A DNA stretch of 64,000 nt from Drosophila pseudoobscura (GCF_009870125.1 NC_046683.1:19849001-19913000); one strand, 5' to 3'; shown: positions 32,879-45,386, numbered from the stretch's first letter. Made by a program: numbers and translations. The notes: generated by a model from the letters alone, not told the origin.

Positions 32879-35139
32879 TTAATTTGTTTTCAACTTGGTC
32901 TGAGGCTGCGGCTTTGGCTTGCGACGTTGCGCCTCCTCGTTGTCGGAATAATCGGCAATTTCACGTCGCTTGGAAAGTGCCAGTGTCCAGCAGAGGATCC
33001 ACAGGGGCAGGAAGACCGTGCTGACGACAAAGTACAGCCAGTTGCCATAGATCTAATAAGAAGAACGGGGAACGATGTGAAATGATAAGCTGGCGAATGC
33101 TTAAATGCAGTACTTACCACACAGTCAATGAGACCGTAAGCAGAGGCATCCATGGCGGCGGTGGCTGCGCGCAAAAGCAGCTTATCAAGCTTCAGCTCAG
33201 GGAACTGGTAGAAGCTCATGCACAGAACAATTAAATAGACAACAACCATAGGGTTGAGGAGCACAGTGATGAGACGCGTCAGATTGCGCATTGAACCGTT
33301 CCAGTTCTTCTCACTAGTTTCCAAAGCAATCACCACCGGTACTGTGAGGACGGCCACAAAAAAGCCAAGGGCAAAGTTAAGCAGGCCGATGACGATCAGA
33401 GAGCAGCCAAAGATGAGTAGGAAGCCCACGTGCAGAAGTTCAAGGCCGCCCGCCGGCAGGACAACGACAAAGGGCAGAATGAAACCGATAAGGGTAAGAA
33501 AGCTAAGCACGGATGTGGTCAGTGGCGCAGCGCCCATCGGTATCTCCAGGAAGTACTGCTGCAGTGGCAACACATTGCCCAGATACCCGATGAGCAGTAC
33601 AGCTGTCAGATAGATCAGCACGGAGCCGTAGGGCAGACCGTCCTCGACAGCGGTGTCAGGCTCAGACCCACTTTGTGTCTCAGCCGATGCTGTCGCTGTC
33701 GCTGCCGGTTGCAACTCAAAGTCTAGCGTTGACCAGGTTAGATAGGCCTTGAAGAAAGCGCAGGCGACGAGGGCCACCAGGGCAGGCATGTAATCGCCAA
33801 TGGAGATGTACCGATCGTTGTTCACAATCACATAGAAGAAGAAGCTCTGATGGAAGCGCTCCAAAAGATTGTTGAGGCTGCGCGCAATACCTTCGATGGC
33901 CTTCAGAAGCGGCACGGCCGCCGAGCCGGCGTTACCCTTCAGAGTCGCATGCGTTTGGCGCTTGGCTGCGGCGATGGTCAGGGCATCGATGCGATAGCGG
34001 TGGAACAGTCCGTGATTGCCATTGGGCACGCCCGACGACTGTGTCGCCAGCATGGACAGCATCTGGCGCAAATTCTTCTCGAAGACAGTCGGATTGGAGC
34101 GACGCTTCTTGCGCAAGGTCTGCTTGTACCCAGATGTGATGCCCTCCCGAGCCATTATGCGCTGCACCAAATTGAACATGTCCAGGTTAGGCAGCTTGCC
34201 ATTGAGGCCTTCGATCTTTACATCCACATAGTCTGCAAGGCAATTATTAATTGATTTTGCTTTATTTTTAATGACAATAACTTACCAATTTCGAGATCTT
34301 GTACTTCGATGTTGAGTGCCGCCTGCAATGAGCCTGCACGTGCTGGCAAGTTGCCTGGCAGCAGGTAGGCCTTACTGACATTCATCACGCGGTCGCCATC
34401 ATGGTAGGCCTCCAGCCAGGCCTGCATTCCCAACTGCTCCTGTTCGGTGACCAGAAATATCAGATCCTTAGCCCAGTAGTTTTTGCCTGCGGAAGAGATT
34501 CAAATTTAATTGTGTGCTCCCATGCGATAGCGGCTCCCTGCTCGACACTTACGTCTAGCGAAATCGGCAAATGCCAGCAGCAGCGGCACACTGGGCGAGA
34601 TATCCGGGTGCACGGAGGTGGGGGCACGGTAGGGAGCTGTGAAAACAATACCCTCGGTGGAAGCTATGCGAGGCGCCCGCAGAATACCGTATATGTTTTT
34701 TCCGTGATACTCCTTGCCACCACCAAAGGGATAGCGGAGGGTGTAGTTGTGTGTATGCGTTTCCAGGCCAAATTCGTTAAATTTGGCCGTAATCCAGGCG
34801 TGTGGCGTAGTCGACTGGTGTTCCTTGCGTTCGCGCTGCAGCTCCTCCAAAAGCTGGCTGGCTAGCCGATTGGAGTCGATGCGAATCTCGGGGTAGACCA
34901 GACCTAGCCAATTAAAGGAAATCACTTAAAATCGGTCTCAGTCATGGATAGAGACACTCACCTGGCGACAGGGCGTTTTCTGACAGATAGGTGCCGTGGT
35001 TGAACTCGGGCAGGGCCAGGCAGGCGAGCCAAACCACGCCGAGAACATAAAAGCCGCTGCACACCTTGCGTACATGCTTTGCCAAACTATCTACTAGCTT
35101 GTTTTGCGTCGAGATCGACGGATCTGAAAGCAGGCCCAT
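32879..35139 (-). CDS. GPAA1: GPI transamidase component GPAA1 (GAA1)
   Basis: GAA1-family subunit of the ER membrane complex that attaches GPI anchors to proteins. Five exons on the minus strand: 34962-35139, 34553-34903, 34286-34486, 33118-34232 and 32879-33052. All introns are short GT-AG and the phases close to exactly 673 codons (672 residues; the human protein is about 620). The N-terminus has a hydrophobic anchor (FYVLGVVWLACLAL, residues about 30-45). The luminal M28-peptidase-like region follows (KNYWAKDLIFL). Several membrane segments lie in the C-terminal half, ending in a basic lysine-rich cytosolic tail. Tandem DRE-type motifs lie about 110 bases upstream of the ATG. Its neighbour is mof, as I recall for D. 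melanogaster CG3033. Confidence 0.93.
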
Positions 35140-35248
35140 TTTTTTTCCGCTCCTTACTCACAACTCAAAATTTCCATTAAACAGACGAAACAATAACAAT
35201 CAAGACAACAACATCTGAATGCAACCGGTAAAAGTGCACACTTATGTC

Positions 35249-35264
35249 TATCGATGTATCGATA
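35249..35264. promoter_or_regulatory. Tandem DRE (DREF-binding) motifs upstream of GPAA1
   Basis: TATCGATG immediately followed by TATCGATA, 110 bases before the GPAA1 ATG. Further ATCGAT motifs lie at about 35390-35460. TATCGATA is the known DREF site of housekeeping promoters. Confidence 0.6.
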
Positions 35265-36306
35265 TGTCTTTCTAGCAAGGAATTCATATTGTAATTATTG
35301 TTGTCTTCCACTACACTACACACTGTATGAAGGAAAAATAATTAACCGGGAGCGAGATAAACATTTATAAGCTTAAGATTACATTTTTAATCGATCTACT
35401 GACGGCGCGGCAGAAATTATTTTGATGTAGAACTTATTTCTGCAATCGATACTATCGATGTTTCTGCTTAAAATTTTCCACAGCAATCGCCTTTGAATTA
35501 GAACATATTTTTGGTTGTATTGATTTATTATTGTTATAGCATGAACTGAGACTATTTGTGCAATTATTTTTTCGATCTGTCCCATCGACCCAGCCATAAT
35601 TGTTTCGAAGCAGCCAGCTTTCATACTAGCTTCCACGATATTATTAGTTTGAATTGCTGCCAACGAAAACCACTCCACTTGTTTTTTGCGACCTAATGCC
35701 AAGGCATTATCCAATTATCTTGAAAACAAACAACAATGCGAATTGTAGGGCTATATGTAGTTAAGCCCATTTTCAAAGTAAACGTTTGGTTTATTTAACT
35801 TTGAATGTGTGGGCTGCGATTACAATGTAATGGGAATGAAAAACTGGTAATACTTTGCACTATCAGAGACTTACCATTGCATGTACATTATGTAGACATG
35901 TTCGAGTATCAGTAGAACGAGTCTCAGAACTTAATGGTCACACAAGGATGTTCTTAGGGATCGAAGCAGTGCTATACAATTTAGGTTTTCTTAAATTTTA
36001 TTTGCATTTTTTTGCTGTTGTTTTTTTTTGTTGATTACAGACTTACGTTAAGGTAGAACGTGTAATTTGTAACATGTACAATTTGTAATAATTTTTCAAA
36101 ACAATTGAAATACAATTTGGGTGTTGCGTGTTGCATTAACATAATTCAAATACAAATTATGGAATTTGTTGCGTAATAATTTAGATACAATGAGACATAA
36201 TAGGGGATAGGAAAGAGACAAAATATTTATCCTAAAGGACTACAAGTACTCACAAAAAAAAAAAAAATATAGAAAAAAAACATGTTTTCTTACAAGTATT
36301 TGTATA
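35265..36306. other. Intergenic between GPAA1 5' end and mof 3' end
   Basis: AT-rich. A 111-codon minus-strand ORF (35379-35714) has no recognisable motif. An A-rich tract at 36252-36280 and several possible poly(A) signals belong to the mof 3' untranslated region. Confidence 0.5.
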
Positions 36307-39300
36307 TTAGACCGCAATCTGACCAAGTGCTGTGGCATTGATTGGCAGGGGAGGTCGGGCTGGCGCCGGCATGTTGGTGGGGTTCCAGAACAGATAGCTG
36401 CGATCGATGGTCAGCTTGGGCTTCTTGAACTGCGGCAGCAGTAGGTGGTCGAAGATCGTCTTGGTTGTGACACAGATGACGTTCTGGCCCTTCCAATATT
36501 TGATCATCTTCATGGACTGCAGCGTGTAGATGATGTCGTCGTGGGTAATGCCGCTCACCTCACTCAGCTCCTTGATGGTGGTCTGCTCCAGCGAAACGCG
36601 GTTCCGCATCAGCTCCAATAGCGTATAGGCCCAGTAGCTGCGGTAACTGAGTCGACCGAGGTCCGACAGCGGCTTCTCTGGACTTCCAATGACGCCCTCC
36701 CTGCGGGACAGCTCGTAGCTGAAGGCGATCAACAGCTTGCCGAAGCCTTTGCGCTGATGCGGCGGCAGGACTAAAATGCATGCCACGTTGTTGTTGTCTG
36801 GGGATTTTTTCTCCTTGGAGAAATAGCCAACAATATGGCTGCCTTCCCTGTCCACCTCGCACAGAATGTAGAAGAAGAACGGATCCATATCAAAGTACAG
36901 CACCTTGTGGTCGAGAAAGAGCTTGGCCATCAGGCAGAGCAGCTGACAGTAGAGGGGCTCCTCCTTGCCGTTCACCTCAAAAATGGAGATGTTGCCCTTG
37001 CGGTAGATCTCGCGACCCGGCGGATGCCGCTTGCGGCACACGTACGTATGGTAGCTGTAGCTCTTCCGCATCCGCATATACTTCAGGCAGTACTCGCACA
37101 CGTACAGCGTGCGCGCCTTGCCGTAGTCGCCGGGAAAGGGGCTGAAGTACCAGGTGTCGATCTCGTAGTTGCCGAACTGAAGCTTGTCGATGTACTTGAT
37201 CTTCGTGATGGACTCGTGCTCCTTCTCGAGGGCCGCCTGCGAGGCGGTCAGCTCCGCATGGCTCTTCTGCACGTGGTTGATCTCGTCGTAACGCCGCTTC
37301 TGGTAGCGCGTCATCTTCCGGTCACTGTAATCGTAGCGAGTATTCTCGCACGCCGACAGATAGTAGTCCTTGTTGCCCTCGCGCAGGGCCCGTTCCTTTT
37401 CCAGCTCGCGCTGTTGCTGTTGCTGCTGCAATAAAATCTGTTGTTGCTGCGCCAGAAGCGCCTGCTGCTGCAGCATCTCTCTACTGGTTCCCGGCTGATC
37501 GCTGTCCAATTGGAGGAGGCTGCTGGCGGTTTCTGTGATGCCTCCCAAGTCATCGGCGTTGTCCGAGATGCGGTGGCGACCAACCCACTCGTCCAGGCGG
37601 CGATTGAGGCCCACATAGTGCACGTAGTACTCGTTGGGCATCAGGACGTTCGCGGTGATGCGCGACTGGAGCACACGGCCGGCATGGACGGTGCCGTCTT
37701 CGCGCCGAATGTAGTACACCTTCTCGGAATCCTCGTTGACCACGATCCCATCGCCTAGATCACCCGACCCCGCCATTATCTCTGTCTCCGTCTCCGTCCC
37801 AGCCGAGTTGCTGTCATTCTCAATCAGGATGTAGTCATCATCCTCGTCCTCAGATTCGTTCTCGCTGCTGCTGCCGTCGCTGCTGCTACTCTCCTCAGCG
37901 TCGCTTATCTCATCATCATCCGAAATGTTCTCCATTTCCGCACCGAGCACAGTGCGCATGGGCCCTGGCGGTGGCATACGCCGTCGATCGCCCGACGGTG
38001 GTCTGTGTTTAATTTTATAGGAATCAATCAGCTGACGCGCCGGTACCCTCGGGGGCGGATACTTATCCTTGTCCTGCTCCGACTGCGCCTGGGGCGGAAA
38101 TGCAAGCGGCTGGCGCGGGTACACAAACTGCTGATCCAGCGGCAGCTGGGTGCGCTGTTGTGCTGGATAGTCAAGCGGCTGGCGAGGATAGACGAACTGC
38201 TGGTTATCCTGCACCGATTGGACGCCGGCGCGCTGCTGGGTCTGGTAGTCAAGCGGCTGGCGCGGATATATAAACTGGTGGCGTGTACTCTCCTGCTCCG
38301 GCTGCTGCTCGGCGCGCGGGGATGTATAGTGATCTGGGATATAAGGAGGGAGATTAATATTATCACCGCAATCCTTGGCTGGCAGGCCGGGCATTGCCAC
38401 CGCTCCATCATAGTCATCGGGATCAAGCTCGGGCTCGGAATCGACCGGCCGCCGAGGCGGGGGCGGGGGCATATGGTGCTGGATATTCGGCATTGGATAA
38501 CGCAAAAGATTCACCCGCGGGGCGGGAATAGTCACCACCTCGGTGATAATTGGTTTGGTCGGAGCGTCAGGATCCATCCTAGGGTAGCTAATGGTTGGGG
38601 GCAGATCCTCCACATAGATGACAGTGTCCACGGAAGCATCGTCTTTGGTTGAATCGTCGTAATCATCAGAGTGCGAGCTGCTGTCGCTACCGGACGAGGT
38701 CGAGCTGCTGCTACTGCTGTCCTCCGTCACGGGGCTGTTCTCGTAGTGGGGCTTTTCCCGCTTAGCTGGCGGCTCTCCATCCTCGTCGGCTTCCAGTGCG
38801 GTATTGACACAACTCATGTCAATGGACTGATCCGGCTCCGCGCACTCCGAGGCTGGCTGATCAACAATCTCCATGGCATTCATATCGGCTTCCTCGTGAG
38901 CCGCCGTACTTTTTTCTTCAGAATCAACTTCAACCATATAGCAGTCGGTCGTGACATCCAAATACCGCGATTGTTCCTCGTATTGCGGTGGGCGCGGGGG
39001 ATCCTCGTATGGTGCTACCTCGTAGGGCGAAGATTCTTCGTATTGAACCCAATCGCCACGCGGATGTTCATCGTAGCGCGTGTGTGCCTCGTCTAGCTGG
39101 TGTTCCTCGTCGCGTGAGTGCACGTCTGTCTGCGAGTGTTCCTGGCCCCCCAAGTGTTCTTCGTCGCGCGAGGTCTCCTCAACCTCAACGGGCAAGTGTT
39201 CCTCGTAGCACGACTGCTCTTCGTCGCGCAAGAGCCCTTCGTCACCGGAGTTTTCCTCGTTGCGCGAGTGCTCTTGGTTCGTTGAGGGTTCCTCGTCTCG

Positions 39301-39879
39301 CGAAAGTTCCTCGTGGGGCAAGTTTTGCTTATGGTGGGAGTGTTCCTCAACAAGCGAGTGCTCCTCCTCGTGCGAGTTCTCCTCCTCGCGGGAGTGTTCC
39401 TCCTCGCGGGAGTGTTCCTCCTCGTGCGAGTGTTCCTCCTCATGCGAGTGCTCCTCCTCGTGCGAGTGCTCCTCCTCGTGCGAGTGCTCCTCCTCGTGCG
39501 AATTCTCCTCCTCGTGCGAGTTCTCCTCCTCTCGGGAGTGTTCTTCCTCGTGCGAGTTCTCCTCCTCGCGGGAGAGTTCCTGCTGCTCCTCCCGTGGGTG
39601 CTCCTGGTGATCCACGCGCAAGTGCTCCTGCGCCTCCTCGCGTGAGGTTTCGTGGTCCTCGTCACGCGACCTCTCCTCCTCGAAGGAGCGCTCCTCGTCG
39701 CGTGAGTAGTCTTGGTCGCGTGAGTTTTCCTCGTCGCGCGATCCTTTTTTTCCGCGCAATTGTTCCTCTTCGTGGGGGCGTTCTTCGTTGCGCGAGAACT
39801 CTTCCTCGCGCGAGAACTCTTCCTCGCGCGAATGTTCCACCTCCTCCTCGGACATCTTACCACAATAACTTTCGCTCAT
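36307..39879 (-). CDS. mof: MYST histone acetyltransferase MOF (males absent on the first)
   Basis: Catalytic subunit of the MSL dosage-compensation and NSL complexes; acetylates H4K16 in the nucleus. A single 1190-codon ORF from ATG 39877-39879. Residues about 10-270 are an acidic, degenerate hexapeptide repeat region rich in E, H, S and R. Residues about 330-460 are acidic and serine-rich. Pro/Gln-rich decapeptides follow (YPRQPLDY type, about 530-620). The chromo-barrel is at about 705-775 ([15 protein letters not shown]...[13 protein letters not shown]). The MYST C2HC finger is at about 920-950 (CEYCLKYM...HTYVC), with acetyl-CoA motif [16 protein letters not shown] and catalytic Glu in [10 protein letters not shown]. 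It is about 360 residues longer than the melanogaster protein (about 827), mostly in the N-terminus. No intron is needed. Confidence 0.96.
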   Translation of the reverse strand: MSESYCGKMSEEEVEHSREEEFSREEEFSRNEERPHEEEQLRGKKGSRDEENSRDQDYSRDEERSFEEERSRDEDHETSREEAQEHLRVDHQEHPREEQQELSREEENSHEEEHSREEENSHEEENSHEEEHSHEEEHSHEEEHSHEEEHSHEEEHSREEEHSREEENSHEEEHSLVEEHSHHKQNLPHEELSRDEEPSTNQEHSRNEENSGDEGLLRDEEQSCYEEHLPVEVEETSRDEEHLGGQEHSQTDVHSRDEEHQLDEAHTRYDEHPRGDWVQYEESSPYEVAPYEDPPRPPQYEEQSRYLDVTTDCYMVEVDSEEKSTAAHEEADMNAMEIVDQPASECAEPDQSIDMSCVNTALEADEDGEPPAKREKPHYENSPVTEDSSSSSSTSSGSDSSSHSDDYDDSTKDDASVDTVIYVEDLPPTISYPRMDPDAPTKPIITEVVTIPAPRVNLLRYPMPNIQHHMPPPPPRRPVDSEPELDPDDYDGAVAMPGLPAKDCGDNINLPPYIPDHYTSPRAEQQPEQESTRHQFIYPRQPLDYQTQQRAGVQSVQDNQQFVYPRQPLDYPAQQRTQLPLDQQFVYPRQPLAFPPQAQSEQDKDKYPPPRVPARQLIDSYKIKHRPPSGDRRRMPPPGPMRTVLGAEMENISDDDEISDAEESSSSDGSSSENESEDEDDDYILIENDSNSAGTETETEIMAGSGDLGDGIVVNEDSEKVYYIRREDGTVHAGRVLQSRITANVLMPNEYYVHYVGLNRRLDEWVGRHRISDNADDLGGITETASSLLQLDSDQPGTSREMLQQQALLAQQQQILLQQQQQQRELEKERALREGNKDYYLSACENTRYDYSDRKMTRYQKRRYDEINHVQKSHAELTASQAALEKEHESITKIKYIDKLQFGNYEIDTWYFSPFPGDYGKARTLYVCEYCLKYMRMRKSYSYHTYVCRKRHPPGREIYRKGNISIFEVNGKEEPLYCQLLCLMAKLFLDHKVLYFDMDPFFFYILCEVDREGSHIVGYFSKEKKSPDNNNVACILVLPPHQRKGFGKLLIAFSYELSRREGVIGSPEKPLSDLGRLSYRSYWAYTLLELMRNRVSLEQTTIKELSEVSGITHDDIIYTLQSMKMIKYWKGQNVICVTTKTIFDHLLLPQFKKPKLTIDRSYLFWNPTNMPAPARPPLPINATALGQIAV
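39270..39610 (-). repeat. Coding minisatellite in mof N-terminus
   Basis: About 18-base units (ctcctcctcgtgcgagtg type on the plus strand) are repeated head to tail and encode E-E-[HN]-S-[HR]-E hexapeptides. The most regular block is about 39360-39560; more diverged units extend through 39080-39850. The array produces long open frames on the opposite strand that are only shadows. Confidence 0.88.
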
Positions 39880-40753
39880 TCGCTATCGACAGTCTGTTTT
39901 TCCAATTTCAATTCGTCAAAGAAAAAATGCTTCGATTCTAGATGCCAAACAGCAGGGTAAAATATTAGAGGTCTATCGTTTTTCTAGTTCTTTCGATTTT
40001 TCCTCCCCTTCTAGGTCACACACCATGCAACTTCATGGAGATGCGCTCTTTTTATCGATGATACCGGTATCGTATACGTTAAAACCTAATACCACTAGTA
40101 TATACTGTACATACATACTGTATGGTTAGTGCTAGTACTCAGATCAGCAGAATTTTCCCTCGACCGTATCAGGGATGATATTCGTATGAAAACGATAAAA
40201 ATGAGTGCCTGTATTTCATTCGACAGAACATTTTTCAGCAAGCGTTTTGCAGACGAGTACTCAGATCAGATATGTCGATTAATATTGGAAAGGAAACCGA
40301 TTAATACTGGAAAAACAAAGATGGTATATCCTGGGCACGAGCGGATTATAGAAATATTCCATCATTCGCCGACAGCGAGAAAGTGCTAGAAAAATGAAAT
40401 AATGAAGACAAATTTAATCTCATTAAGGCAGTCGAAAAAAAGCCGATTTTTTTTAAATATGAATTTTGTTCCCACTTGTCATATTAATTTTTAAGGATAT
40501 GGCAGTTCTGTTCCGCAAGCACGAAATTACGAAATATTGCGAGCCTTTCTCAGTACATTGCCAGCCTCCACCGGCACAACGCCCATAAATAATACATTCC
40601 CTTGCTTTTATACAAAATTTGAACTTTCAACTGATTTTATTTGTCAAAGCACACAGCACAGTGTAAACGTAGGTCATGCACACCTGGGCACACTTCCGCA
40701 GAAAAATATATGGCATTTTCTGAATTCCATCCGCGAGGCGCGCAAGATGTTAA
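39880..40753. other. Shared upstream region of mof and the Phf7-like gene
   Basis: Divergent intergenic interval. It holds the DRE-like motif at 40053. An 86-codon ORF (40129-40389) is not supported by any motif. Leaders of both genes presumably lie here. Confidence 0.45.
40053..40060. promoter_or_regulatory. DRE-like motif between mof and the Phf7-like gene
   Basis: TATCGATG about 175 bases upstream of the mof ATG, in the 874-base interval shared by two divergently read genes. Confidence 0.45.
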
Positions 40754-42305
40754 ATGGGGAAACAACAGTGTGATATCTGTGGCAAAGAAAGCGAAGACAA
40801 AGAGAGTGATACTTTGTTATTTGGCGATTGGATGATTAGACAGACGCTGAGAGTCCACTACTTCTGCCTGGTAAGCCAAATTTCACTTGTGCCGCTATCA
40901 GGGAACTATATTTGTATCCTACCCGGTTCTCTAGCTATTATCCACAGACCTCCCTCAACGCGGTGGCGACTCTAGCGGCATTCTCGGCTTTCTACTGCGC
41001 GACATTCGCAAGGAAGCCGTCGCCGCCAAGAAACATATATGTGTCTATTGCCATGAGAAGGGAGCTAGCATAGCATGCCACAAGTGCCACACACGCTTCC
41101 ACTTGGACTGCAGCCTGAGCAATCGGTGCACCTCTGAATTCTGTGGAGACTTTCGCAGCTACTGCGATGCGTGCACACCCCTGGACGACTACAAGCGCCA
41201 GCTGTTGGCCAATCCCCCGCAGAATAAACGCTGCGATATCTGTCTGAAAGCCATTCTTCCCTTCTCCCTACACAATGTCGCCTATGGAGACTGTTGCCGG
41301 AAAGGCTTTGCCCACCGGATGTGCATGCGTCGCTACGCCCTTGCCTCAGGCTACTATCTGCGCTGCATCTGGTGCCGCAAGGAGAAATTCCGCGACATCA
41401 TTCGCCAACAGTCGATCTTCGTCCCGGACCGCGACGCTTCCTGGGAGAGGCAGAAGAATGCTTACCAGGATCTGCACCACAAGCACATGCGATGCGACCA
41501 CAAAAATTGCCTCTGCCCTAAAGGACGAGACTACAACAAACACGGCTGGATCATATTTCCCTGCAAGCTGTGTGCCTCGATCGGAGCACATCTGAAGTGT
41601 CTGACGGGAACTCTGAGACTGTCACGTGGCTCTGAACCCGTTGAATTCAAGTGCGATGTCTGCCTCGAAGTGGAACAGAAACTCTTAAGTAACAAGCAGC
41701 TTTCCATGCTCAATGCATCGGACACTGGCATAACGAAGCAAAATGTCGAAATGTCCTTTTATGTGCCCAAGTCAAATCCTAATCTACCCGTGGACTTGAA
41801 CACTCAAACACAACCTGTTTTCTCTGACGAGGAAAATTCCGAAAATTCGGATGTCAGCGGGATAACAGTGATCGCATCCCAGCGGGCGTCCTGCATAGCC
41901 ACTTCCAAAAAAGATATACCCGTCTCTGTGGAAGCAACTAAGCCATCGCCAGTAAACATCTTGAAAGAAACTATCGTCAACATCCCTGATTCCCCCCAGA
42001 CCCAGCTGCAGTCCCAGCTCCAGAGTGATCACGAATATTCCCCAGGTCTGGTAATACGGCAATCATTCACCTGTGCGGGAGAGCCATTCTTCTACCTGGT
42101 AACCCACGAGTTCGATGAGCGTGGGTCGGGGGATTGCACGGGATCCTGTACCCTCCGATTTGCCACGGATGACCCCAGGCTCAAGGATCGGTCTCCCGAG
42201 GCCTTACAGAACCTACTGATCACCGAAGAGGACATTTGGTGTCGAGACACAGATCGTGGCATCTTTAGCCTAGTCCATTCTAAAATATTGTCTCCTTGTC
42301 ATTAG
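40754..42305 (+). CDS. Phf7/G2E3-like PHD-finger protein
   Basis: Two exons: 40754-40870 (from ATG, MGKQQCDICGKES) and 40935-42305. The 64-base intron has donor GTAAGC and acceptor ctctag. That acceptor, not the cacag ten bases later, restores the conserved frame (LPQRGGDSSGILGFLLRDIRKE). Total 495 residues. An N-terminal extended PHD has Cys pairs CDICG, CVYCHEKGA, CHKCHTRFH and a final CDACTP. A second zinc cluster runs from CDICLKAI to CIWCRKE, and a third lies around CDHKNCLC...CKLC...CDVC. Family members PHF7 (histone reader/E3, male germline) and G2E3 share this layout. The C-terminal half is unstructured, then a short conserved-looking tail. AATAAA is at about 42310. It is divergent from mof. 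Confidence 0.8.
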
Positions 42306-42985
42306 CTAAAATAAATATAAGAACAAAATTCAATGCTTTGTCCCAGCAGCACACCTTCGTGGACCAATCGGCAAAGACAATGCAATTAAGTATTCTCTGA
42401 TGTATCTTTGATGTTACGAGGCATAGCCCAAGAGAGAATGGAAATAAATTTAAATGGGTTTCGTTCCTGATGCCATGCCTGGGTATTTTATAGTCTTGAC
42501 TCGCGATATTTTTTCAAATTTTTATTGAACATTTATCCTATGGAAATAACTCCAACAATTATTGGTTGACTTATGTATTGTGTGTGTGTGTGTGTATGTG
42601 GTGTGTTTGTGTGGTGTTTTCTATTACTAAACATAGACAGCTAAAAGCACATTACGAATTGTTATTGTTAAATGCATCGATACCAATCGAAGTGTGGAGT
42701 AGTTCCAGGATGAGCCAGAGATACAGAGACCATGTTGATACTATTCCTTAATGAGTATACAGTTTGGGTATATACATACATACTATACTCGCGAATACTA
42801 TAACCGCGAATATGTATGTACACTATTATGGTTTTTGGGTGTTTTTATCATTTGGATTTGGTTTTCCATCACATCAAGTTTGTGTGTTTGGCTGAGTGAT
42901 TGACTAGGCCAAGTACATACGAATATATGTACATATATATCCCGATTCCGATTCCGATCCCTATGACCGCCGTACCATGGGTTGA

Positions 42986-44899
42986 CTAGCGCATTGGGCG
43001 CTGCTGTCCTCGATCATAGAACAGAAGGTACGCCGGCACACTGAGCACCTCGTCGATGCTCACCTCGCGCACAATCGTGTCCGATGTGTAGAACCATCTG
43101 AAAATACAGATTATACATCATATAGAGCGAGACAGAGAGTGAGAGAGAGAGAGAGAGAGACATCGACCACTCACCGATGGGCATTCCTAAGCGAGCCACG
43201 CCGATAGGTGACAAAGTGTCCGCTATTGGCCTCGCCCGTGTGCACCACCACGGCCAGCAGACGGTACAGATTCTTAGGGAACATCGTGCCGAATCCTTCG
43301 ACACCACCTACGGCATTGTTCATCGGTAGGCTTGAAGAAAATAGGGACATCGTTGACCCCCAGGGTGTGGTGGCCTGCAGCAAAACAAGAGATAAACCAT
43401 CAGATGCAATTTCCAGGCTGGTGGAGCACCTGGCCGCCACTCACCTGGCTGTTGAGGTGAGGCTGAACGAAGCTGTAGGGTGCCATGGAAAGGCTCTCGG
43501 GAAAGTGGACATAGTCTCGTCGCTTGCACACCTGTCCCGTGGGCAGCCAAACGGTTCGGGCTATATGGATGCACAGGCAGCCAGGAAGCTTGGCAAACGT
43601 TACAGACTTTGTGTGTGTGGTGGTCTCGTTGCACGAGTCACACTTGACGTCGCTCAGGTCCTCCGACGTAATGTATTCGCTGAGAAGGTGGCCCAAGCTC
43701 AACCCGGTGCGACGCTGAGTCGGCAAGTTCAGGATGATGCTATCAAATTTATCGTAGCGCACCGAGGACTTGGAGCCGCAGCCGTTGCATACAAGCTGGG
43801 CGCCCATTGCTCCCTGGAAGGGATGGGCCACCTGGCTGGGCATCATGTTGGACCAGATTGACACTCGTCCGGGCCCACGATGGAGACGCTCTAGCGACCG
43901 GCAGGATGCCGACACCCGCCTATTGAGGCCCTCACCCACCTCCTGCGACTGTGGCTGACGAGGGCGCGACAAACGCTCCCCACCTCCCACAGTAGGCGTG
44001 GTCAGAGAATCAATAGGCAGGGCCTCGCTACAGAGGGGAAATCCGAACGGCTGCTGTCCCATCAACGATGTGCCAGGCGAGATCGCATCTAGCAGGGATC
44101 CGATTCGATCGTTTCCCTCGCGCTCGCAAACCGACGCCGGCGAGTCGGGGGTGTGGGCCTCGGAGCGCACCAGGCGCGTCAAATTGGTCGACTCGTCGTA
44201 GTCCATGTTGAGAAAATCAGTGAGCATAGCGCTGGACGGGCGATTCGGTTGATCCCCCATCCGCTGGCTCGCACCGACGCCCACGGCCACAGAGTTGAGC
44301 GGCCTGAAGCCGCCGCCGGCCGGTGTTTCGATTCCAATGCTGCTGCTGCTATCGTCGTCATGGCCCGGGGGACCGGGCAGCGCATCAGATAGACATCCCA
44401 ATGGCTGTGGGCGAATGGCCTCCTCCTCCAACGAAGACAGCAGTACATGGAACAACTCATGGGCATCATGCTCCTCTTGTGGAATGACCCAGCCCAAGGT
44501 GTTAAGGGCCCGCAGAACGGCGCCGGGTGAGTGCGGGTCGCCACGCAGTGTAGCATGAGTACCATTAATTACCTCCAGGGTGTTCAGCATGGAACTGATC
44601 AAGCTTTTCCGATCCGGCGATGCTCCATTATAGAGCTGCAGCCAGGCTATGAACTGCGGGCACGCGGCTAGAGCCTGGAGAAGCGTATTGAGGAAGCATG
44701 TCCGTCCGAAGTTGTGGAGCCCTGCGATCTGGCCACGACGCTGACGCAACCGGGCACCTAAAGGAGGCGAACATTTAACATTAACAAAACATACCAGCAC
44801 GAATCAACCGCACTCACCTGATGGTCCCCAGAGTACAAAAGCTCCTACGACGGCAGCTACCGTCACACCAGCAGCCATCAATATCTTCTCGCTCTCCAT
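42986..44899 (-). CDS. Usp30: Mitochondrial ubiquitin hydrolase USP30-like
   Basis: Cysteine protease that removes ubiquitin from outer-mitochondrial-membrane proteins and opposes mitophagy. Four exons on the minus strand: 44818-44899, 43445-44757, 43175-43374 and 42986-43097. Phases close to 569 codons (568 residues). Residues about 6-24 form one hydrophobic anchor (ILMAAGVTVAAVVGAFVLW), as in USP30. The Cys box is GLHNFGRTCFLN with the catalytic Cys at residue 48; the usual Asn two before Cys is Arg here. The His box is GEANSGHFVTYRRG. A zinc-binding CxxC pair is CNGCG/CDSCN. A 130-residue Ser/Pro-rich insertion splits the catalytic domain. A GA repeat (about 43133-43160) lies in the last intron. 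Confidence 0.9.
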
Positions 44900-45364
44900 T
44901 TATTTCGCTTGGCTCTTGCGGACACTTTCGGTCGACGGGCGGACGGCTCTCGCGAGGACACACTATACCATTGGTTGGCGGTGGTCGGCCCTGATACTTG
45001 AGTTCAAGCCACCAACCAAAAGTTACGTAGTCAAACACTGAAAATCGTCCAGAATCCGCCGTAATTATACGAATTGGGAAATCTGGTTATTTCCTTTGGA
45101 CCCTGTAGAAAAATTCGTCTGCTCCTGACGGTCGCTCGAGATGCCCAATTGTTGTTTCAGCGCTATTTTTTACCGATCAGGCAGGGCCAGTTGAATCTCG
45201 ATACTATCGATGCATCGGACCATGCAAAAAGTTGACAATTTTACAATATGGCTATTTTTCCATTGTAATTTTTTCCCGACGCAATATCCATTCTGAACTG
45301 GATGATAGCCATTTCTTATGTAGACATTTAGCAGCAGTTTAAAAAATAGGTTCTTATTGAAAGC

Positions 45365-45386
45365 TATCGATAGTGAGCTATCGATA
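45365..45386. promoter_or_regulatory. Paired DRE motifs between Usp30 and the TCP11-like gene
   Basis: Two perfect TATCGATA sites at 45365-45372 and 45379-45386. Another TATCGATG lies at about 45204. They sit in the divergent interval between Usp30 and the TCP11-like gene and may serve either promoter. Confidence 0.6.

Noticed and set aside
39093-39941. Long open frames opposite to mof (up to 317 codons) as antisense genes
   Set aside because: They are side effects of the stop-free 18-base repeat and GC-rich coding sequence of mof; products are simple Arg/Pro/Ser or Cys/Ser repeats.
40935-40945. Acceptor ccacag at about 40945 for the Phf7-like intron
   Set aside because: It looks stronger but puts the conserved PHD region out of frame; the ctctag acceptor at 40934 keeps LPQRGG...RDIRKE in frame.
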